From the NCBI GenBank assembly GCA_019309685.1, contig JAFDFT010000064.1:1-8749 (forward strand): a stretch of 8,749 bases of DNA. The letters run 5' to 3'. This stretch comes from Deltaproteobacteria bacterium. Its GTDB lineage: Bacteria; Desulfobacterota; Desulfobacteria; Desulfobacterales; JAABPS01. Below are positions 5,066-8,749 of the stretch, in pieces (positions within the stretch are counted from its first letter, which is position 1; each line of letters opens with the position of its first letter). The translations under genes and the position numbers were made by a program. The notes beneath the pieces were generated by a model, which was not told the DNA's origin, searched no databases, and saw nothing but the letters and a program-made list of their open reading frames with translations.

Positions 5066-6499
5066 ATGGCATTTGAATTAAGACAAGAACTCAAACTTTC
5101 TCAACAGCTGGTAATGACACCTCAGCTCCAGATGGCAATTAAGCTGTTGCAGATGTCCAGATTGGAACTCGTGGAAACGATTAATCAGGAGTTGGAGGAA
5201 AACCCGGCCCTTGAAGAAATTCTGGAAGTTGCACCGGGTGACCAGCCTGTTGACAAAACTGAGCCCGATGCCTCTGACAATTCAGCTGAAAAAGAAATAA
5301 CAATAGACGACAAAATCCAAGATGACATTGATTGGAGCAATTACCTGGAAGAATACAATTCTCCAAGTAAAATCAATTTCGAATCTGAAAGAAGGGACGC
5401 AATAAATTATGAATCCTTTACCGCCCGTAAAGAGTCCCTAAACGAGCATCTGCTCTGGCAGCTGTTGATGACATCTCCCACAGATGCTGAGCAAAAAATA
5501 GGCAGCCTTATTATTGGCAACCTGAACAATGACGGATATCTGGAAATTCCCACTGAAGAACTCGTAAGGGTAAGCGGCGAATCAAGCGAGACTGTTGAAC
5601 ATCTTTTACAGCAAATGCAAACATTTGATCCAGTTGGGGTCTGTTCCCGAGACCTTAAAGAATGCCTGCTCACTCAGCTCAAACATCTCGATCTTAATAG
5701 TCCCATTGTAATTGAAATCATAGAAAATCATCTCACCCACATTGAAAACAAAAATTATAAAGCCATATCAAAAGCACTTAAAATCAGTTTTGATGACACT
5801 ATCGCGGCTGTTAATATTATTAAAGGCCTGGAACCAAAACCCGGAAGACAATTTTCTGAAGAAGAAACCCAATATATCTATCCGGATATTTTTGTATATA
5901 AATATGAAAATGATTTCGTGATAACGCTAAATGACGACGGCATGCCAAAGCTTCGCATTAATTCATTTTATAGAAAATCCATAGCCGACAATGATAAATT
6001 TCCTAACAACACAAAAGATTATATCCAGGATAAGATGCGGTCAGCAACATGGTTGATTAAAAGTATTCACCAGCGCCAAAAAACAATATATAGAGTAATG
6101 GAAAGTATACTAAGGTTCCAGCGGGATTTTTTCGAACATGGCATCTCATATCTAAAACCCATGGTGCTCAGGGATGTAGCGCAAGATATCGACATGCATG
6201 AATCAACGATTAGCAGGGTAACAACAAATAAATACGCACACACACCTCAAGGTATTTTTGAATTAAAATATTTTTTTAATAGCCCAATCAAACGCATTCA
6301 TGGAGCAGCGGTAGCGTCCGCAAGCGTCCAGGATAAAATTCGTCAGATAATATTAAGTGAAGATCCTAAAAAACCTTATAGCGACGATAAACTGTCTGTT
6401 ATGCTTAAGGAATCAAATATCGATATCGCCCGAAGAACAGTCGCCAAATACAGAGAAATGCTTGGGGTGTTATCATCAAATAAACGAAAACAAGTATAG
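5066..6499 (+). CDS. rpoN: RNA polymerase sigma-54 factor
   Basis: Sigma-54 directs RNA polymerase to -24/-12 promoters and needs an ATP-hydrolysing activator for open-complex formation. The 477-residue product has the three family regions. Region I (1-51) contains LRQELKLSQQLVMTPQLQMAIKLLQ and ends EENPALEE. It is followed by an acidic, variable region II (about 52-110). The core-binding domain follows, then a helix-turn-helix (about 367-386, LRDVAQDIDMHESTISRVT) and the RpoN box ARRTVAKYRE (455-464) that reads the -24 element. All key elements look intact. The start is ATG 5066, one base after the lptB stop; an upstream ATG at 5018 would lie inside lptB. The Shine-Dalgarno is weak and distant (GGGAG at 5043-5047), so translation is probably coupled to lptB. 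The stop TAG overlaps the hpf ribosome site. Confidence 0.98.
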   Translation: MAFELRQELKLSQQLVMTPQLQMAIKLLQMSRLELVETINQELEENPALEEILEVAPGDQPVDKTEPDASDNSAEKEITIDDKIQDDIDWSNYLEEYNSPSKINFESERRDAINYESFTARKESLNEHLLWQLLMTSPTDAEQKIGSLIIGNLNNDGYLEIPTEELVRVSGESSETVEHLLQQMQTFDPVGVCSRDLKECLLTQLKHLDLNSPIVIEIIENHLTHIENKNYKAISKALKISFDDTIAAVNIIKGLEPKPGRQFSEEETQYIYPDIFVYKYENDFVITLNDDGMPKLRINSFYRKSIADNDKFPNNTKDYIQDKMRSATWLIKSIHQRQKTIYRVMESILRFQRDFFEHGISYLKPMVLRDVAQDIDMHESTISRVTTNKYAHTPQGIFELKYFFNSPIKRIHGAAVASASVQDKIRQIILSEDPKKPYSDDKLSVMLKESNIDIARRTVAKYREMLGVLSSNKRKQV

Positions 6500-6503
6500 G
6501 AGG
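6498..6503 (+). promoter_or_regulatory. Strong ribosome-binding site for hpf overlapping the rpoN stop
   Basis: AGGAGG starts inside the rpoN TAG stop codon and ends four bases before the hpf ATG at 6508. It is the strongest Shine-Dalgarno in the window, which fits a protein needed in ribosome-scale amounts. Confidence 0.8.
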
Positions 6504-6507
6504 AAGT

Positions 6508-7041
6508 ATGCAAACTTCTGTAACATTTAAGAACCTCGATCCTTCTGATAATCTAAAAGCATATGTAAAAGATAAGCTTGATCGATTTGACAAATATCTT
6601 GACAACCCTGCTGAAGCGAGTGTTGTTTTGTCGGTTCAAAAATTTCGTCACAAGGTAGAAATTACTATATCAGGTGACAAGCTGAATATAAATGGAAAAG
6701 AAGTAAAAAAAGACATGTACTCAGCCATTGACGTGGTTATGGATAAGCTGGAAAAACAAATTAAGAAAAACAAAGAGAAAATAAGAAAGAGAAGAATCAC
6801 TGCGAAATTTAAATCCAAATCTTTTTTTGAAAGAAATTCGGCTGTGCCGGATGATATATCCGATAAAAGAGTTAAAATTAAAAATATTGAATATAAGCCC
6901 ATGGATACCGAGGAAGCTATCCTTCAAATAGATTTAATTAATGTCAATTTCCTCGTATTTACCAATTCAAAAACAGATAGGGTAAACGTCTTGTACCGCC
7001 GCAAAGATGGGCATTATGGTTTAATACAGCCCAGCGAATAA
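6508..7041 (+). CDS. hpf: Ribosome hibernation promoting factor, long form
   Basis: Binds the 30S decoding region in slow-growing cells and shuts translation down. The long form also joins two ribosomes into an inactive 100S dimer through its own C-terminal domain. The 177-residue protein has the N-terminal S30AE domain (about 1-96), with MYSAIDVVMDKLEKQIKKNKEKIRKRR as the conserved basic helix. A linker of about 23 residues follows, then the C-terminal dimerisation domain (about 120-175) with VKIKNIEYKPMDTEEAILQIDL and the hallmark FLVFTNSKTDRVNVLYRRKDGHYGLIQP. Length agrees with the long form, so no separate RMF is needed for dimer formation. It lies eight bases after rpoN, the usual context in proteobacteria, although there the protein is often the short form. 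Confidence 0.95.
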   Translation: MQTSVTFKNLDPSDNLKAYVKDKLDRFDKYLDNPAEASVVLSVQKFRHKVEITISGDKLNINGKEVKKDMYSAIDVVMDKLEKQIKKNKEKIRKRRITAKFKSKSFFERNSAVPDDISDKRVKIKNIEYKPMDTEEAILQIDLINVNFLVFTNSKTDRVNVLYRRKDGHYGLIQPSE

Positions 7042-7059
7042 AATAGTGGCTCAACTATT
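7042..7059 (+). other. Small perfect hairpin after hpf
   Basis: AATAGT (7042-7047) and ACTATT (7054-7059) pair exactly around a six-base loop, immediately after the hpf stop. No T-run follows and the stem is AT-rich, so it is at most a weak pause or an mRNA end-protection site. The ptsN start is 32 bases further on. Confidence 0.3.
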
Positions 7060-7091
7060 ACTAAATGAAGATGAAATAACTGGTTTAAGAG

Positions 7092-7550
7092 ATGAAAATT
7101 TTAGATAATTTAAAAAAAGAAGCAATTCTTGACGATTTAAAATCGCAAGATAAAAAAGGAATCATAGAAGAACTGGTAACACCCATAGCAAGCATTGCAT
7201 CGATCAACTATGAAGATATCGTTCGGGTTCTCCTGGAAAGAGAACGGCTTGGAAGCACCGGTATCGGAAATGGTATCGGCATTCCGCATGGCAAATTAAA
7301 GGGAATAGATTCACTCATTCTTGGCTTTGGACTTAGCCGAAAAGGGATTGATTTTGAATCAATGGATGGGCAGCCTACCCATATATTTTTTCTGCTTATA
7401 TCTCCTGAGAATTCGGCAGGGCTTCATCTAAAATTGCTCGCGCAGATTTCAAAGATTTTGAAAGTCGACTCGTTTAGAGAAAAACTTATACAGGCATCAA
7501 ATACTGATGAAATATATGATATCATTCGTAATGTGGATGAAGAATTTTGA
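7092..7550 (+). CDS. ptsN: PTS IIA-like nitrogen-regulatory protein (EIIA-Ntr)
   Basis: The last phosphoacceptor of the nitrogen phosphotransferase chain (EI-Ntr, NPr, EIIA-Ntr). It regulates partner proteins according to its phosphorylation state rather than transporting sugar. The 152-residue protein shows the fructose/mannitol-type IIA fold signature: LLERERLGSTGIGNGIGIPHGK (47-68) with the phosphorylatable His66, then HIFFLLISPENSAGLHLKLLAQISKIL (about 97-123), where the second conserved histidine lies. A single complete IIA domain is present with no membrane segment or IIB/IIC domain, as expected for PtsN. The start is ATG 7092 with a weak AAGAG ribosome site. It sits 50 nt after hpf and 67 nt before rapZ, the classic rpoN cluster order. 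Enzyme I and HPr/NPr genes are not in the window. Confidence 0.95.
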   Translation: MKILDNLKKEAILDDLKSQDKKGIIEELVTPIASIASINYEDIVRVLLERERLGSTGIGNGIGIPHGKLKGIDSLILGFGLSRKGIDFESMDGQPTHIFFLLISPENSAGLHLKLLAQISKILKVDSFREKLIQASNTDEIYDIIRNVDEEF

Positions 7551-7617
7551 TTCAGCCGTAATCTTATAAATTCACGATAGAAACATTTCTTAACGCAATC
7601 CAGAAACGCTTTAGATA

Positions 7618-8487
7618 TTGAATCGAACAAACTTGAGCATAATTATTATTACCGGTCTGTCTGGCTCCGGTAAAAGCACAGCAATCGATGCGTTCGAGGA
7701 TGCTGGGTTTTATTGTGTTGACAACATGCCTGTTGCCCTTCTTCCAAAGTTTCTTGATTTGCCGATCGAAAATGATACTGAAATGACCGGTCTGGCCTTT
7801 GTTATGGATCTTAGAGAAAAAGATTTTCTCCATAAACATTCATCCATTTTTAAGTCTATTAAAAAAAAGAAATATAACTTTGAGGTCATCTTCCTTGAGG
7901 CCGCGGATGATATTTTGCTACAACGATACAGTCAGACGAGGAGGCACCATCCACTCTCTCAGGGGAAAAGCCTTATTGAAGGAATCCGTGCTGAACGCGA
8001 ACAACTAAAAACACTCAGAGATAGTGCGGATAAAATCATAGATACATCACATTATAATGTTCACGAACTTAAAGTCGTTATCTTTGATATCGCACAGAAA
8101 AGCAAAAAACTCACACAAATGAGGATAGACATTTTATCCTTTGGATTCAAATACGGCATCCCCAATAATTCGGACCATATTATGGATGTTCGGTTTCTTG
8201 CAAACCCTTATTTTATTCAAAAATTAAAGGATCTTAACGGTCTGGACGATAAGGTAAAAACGTTCATTCTGGATAATGAAAATGCTCAATTTTTTCTTCA
8301 AAAATACCTGAATTTTCTTGACTATTTAATACCTTTATATGAAAAAGAGCGCAAAGCTTATTTAACCATTGCTATTGGATGCACTGGCGGAATTCATCGC
8401 TCGGTAACGATTGCTCAATTCATATTTGAGCAGATTAAAAGTCAAGGAAAACTCATTGAAATTAGTCATCGAGATATTCACCGATAA
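7618..8487 (+). CDS. rapZ: RNase adapter protein RapZ (YvcJ/YhbJ-type P-loop protein)
   Basis: In enterobacteria RapZ binds small RNAs and brings them to RNase E, tuning glucosamine-6-phosphate synthesis; elsewhere relatives bind UDP-GlcNAc or act as nucleotide-binding regulators. The 289-residue protein has Walker A GLSGSGKS (13-20), GFYCVDNMPV (30-39), a Walker-B-like FVMDLRE (61-67), SFGFKYGIP, DVRFLANPYF and the C-terminal IGCTGGIHRS (253-262). Length is close to the E. coli protein (284). No ATG occurs before codon 37 and a TAG lies just upstream, so a non-ATG start is required: TTG 7618 or TTG 7633. The second would align exactly with the usual N-terminus; neither has a clear Shine-Dalgarno. 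The last residues, SHRDIHR, lack the lysine-rich tip important for sRNA binding in E. coli, so the RNA role may differ here. Confidence 0.96.
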   Translation: MNRTNLSIIIITGLSGSGKSTAIDAFEDAGFYCVDNMPVALLPKFLDLPIENDTEMTGLAFVMDLREKDFLHKHSSIFKSIKKKKYNFEVIFLEAADDILLQRYSQTRRHHPLSQGKSLIEGIRAEREQLKTLRDSADKIIDTSHYNVHELKVVIFDIAQKSKKLTQMRIDILSFGFKYGIPNNSDHIMDVRFLANPYFIQKLKDLNGLDDKVKTFILDNENAQFFLQKYLNFLDYLIPLYEKERKAYLTIAIGCTGGIHRSVTIAQFIFEQIKSQGKLIEISHRDIHR

Positions 8488-8523
8488 CAATCAGCCTCTT
8501 TGTCGAAATCTGATATTGTTTTT
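8486..8523 (+). terminator. Probable weak intrinsic terminator after rapZ
   Basis: AACAATCAG (8486-8494) pairs with CTG (8510-8512) and ATTGTT (8515-8520), with a two-base AT bulge, and a T-run (8519-8523) follows. The stem is AT-rich and begins within the rapZ stop codon. It may end the rpoN block here, although the next gene is co-oriented. Confidence 0.4.
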
Positions 8524-8562
8524 GACATAAACCGATTTGTAGAATTACAAGAAGTCATTTAA

Positions 8563-8719
8563 TGATGAACCCGTAAAAAGTTAGAATTGTGATGACAAAG
8601 TGATAAGTTCAAGTTCAAGGCGCGCAAATCCTGAGAAATAAGGTGTACTTATCGTAGGTCGGATGAACTCAGGATACCGTGCAACACAGTCCCGCCATTG
8701 CGGGATTACGAAGTCATCA
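8563..8719. repeat. MITE-like repeat with terminal inverted repeats and internal hairpins
   Basis: The ends TGATGAACCCGTAA (8563-8576) and TTACGAAGTCATCA (8706-8719) are inverted repeats matching at 11 of 14 bases. Inside lies a long hairpin: ATCCTGAG (8628-8635) with CTCAGGAT (8668-8675), extended by GCGC (8622-8625) with GTGC (8679-8682). Nested in its loop is ATAAG/CTTAT (8638-8652). A perfect GC-rich hairpin, TCCCGC/GCGGGA with a CATT loop (8690-8705), follows near the right end. From memory, repeats with GATGAAC-CGTAAAAAG-type ends recur in Desulfobacterales genomes; I could not verify this. No coding capacity. It sits between rapZ and the next start codon. Confidence 0.6.
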
Positions 8720-8744
8720 AGTAATTATTTATAACAGGAATACT

Positions 8745-8749
8745 ATGAT
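8745..8749 (+). CDS. Start codon of the next gene (only 5 bases in window)
   Basis: AGGA (8736-8739) lies five bases before an ATG at 8745, an ideal spacing, and the window ends two bases later. In related clusters the gene after rapZ is often a mannose-type PTS IIA protein, whose sequence commonly begins MIG; the visible ATG AT is compatible with this but proves nothing. Confidence 0.35.

Noticed and set aside
1..8749. Sigma-54 (-24/-12) promoters near rpoN and ptsN.
   Set aside because: Several TGGCA strings were seen by eye but none has a TTGC-type -12 element at the right spacing. The scan was not exhaustive.

Overview
The window is an AT-rich chromosomal segment of an anaerobic Gram-negative bacterium, most likely a sulfate-reducing deltaproteobacterium (Desulfobacterota, perhaps Desulfobacterales). 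That placement is an inference. It rests on the conserved gene order (KDO synthesis, LPS export, rpoN, hpf, ptsN, rapZ), on a DUF39 homocysteine-biosynthesis protein typical of anaerobes and sulfate reducers, and on the style of the intergenic repeats. No taxonomic search was possible.

Layout. Positions 1-152 (minus) hold the first 50 codons of thpR, an RNA 2',3'-cyclic phosphodiesterase. Positions 234-416 are a long imperfect inverted repeat. A DUF39/COG1900 homocysteine-biosynthesis gene follows on the minus strand (460-1626). A divergent promoter region of about 390 bp separates it from a long plus-strand cluster: kdsA (2014-2838), kdsC (2891-3412), lptC (3412-3993), a 348-bp non-coding gap where lptA is normally found, lptB (4342-5064), rpoN (5066-6499), hpf (6508-7041), ptsN (7092-7550) and rapZ (7618-8487). 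A weak terminator, a MITE-like repeat (8563-8719) and the start codon of one further gene close the window.

How the genes fit together. KdsA and KdsC make KDO, the sugar linking lipid A to the LPS core. LptC and LptB belong to the machine that moves finished LPS from the inner membrane towards the outer membrane. RpoN is sigma-54. Hpf dimerises idle ribosomes. PtsN (EIIA-Ntr) and RapZ are the regulatory partners usually found downstream of rpoN, linking phosphotransfer signalling to envelope precursor supply. Start/stop overlaps (kdsC/lptC, lptB/rpoN, rpoN/hpf) suggest translational coupling inside two blocks, kdsA-kdsC-lptC and lptB-rpoN-hpf-ptsN-rapZ.

Most of the coding content is ordinary, and I see no new multi-gene system. 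The points worth a second look are the missing lptA, the structured 139-bp palindromic element in its place, and two other unrelated inverted-repeat elements, all three in non-coding gaps between or beside transcription blocks.
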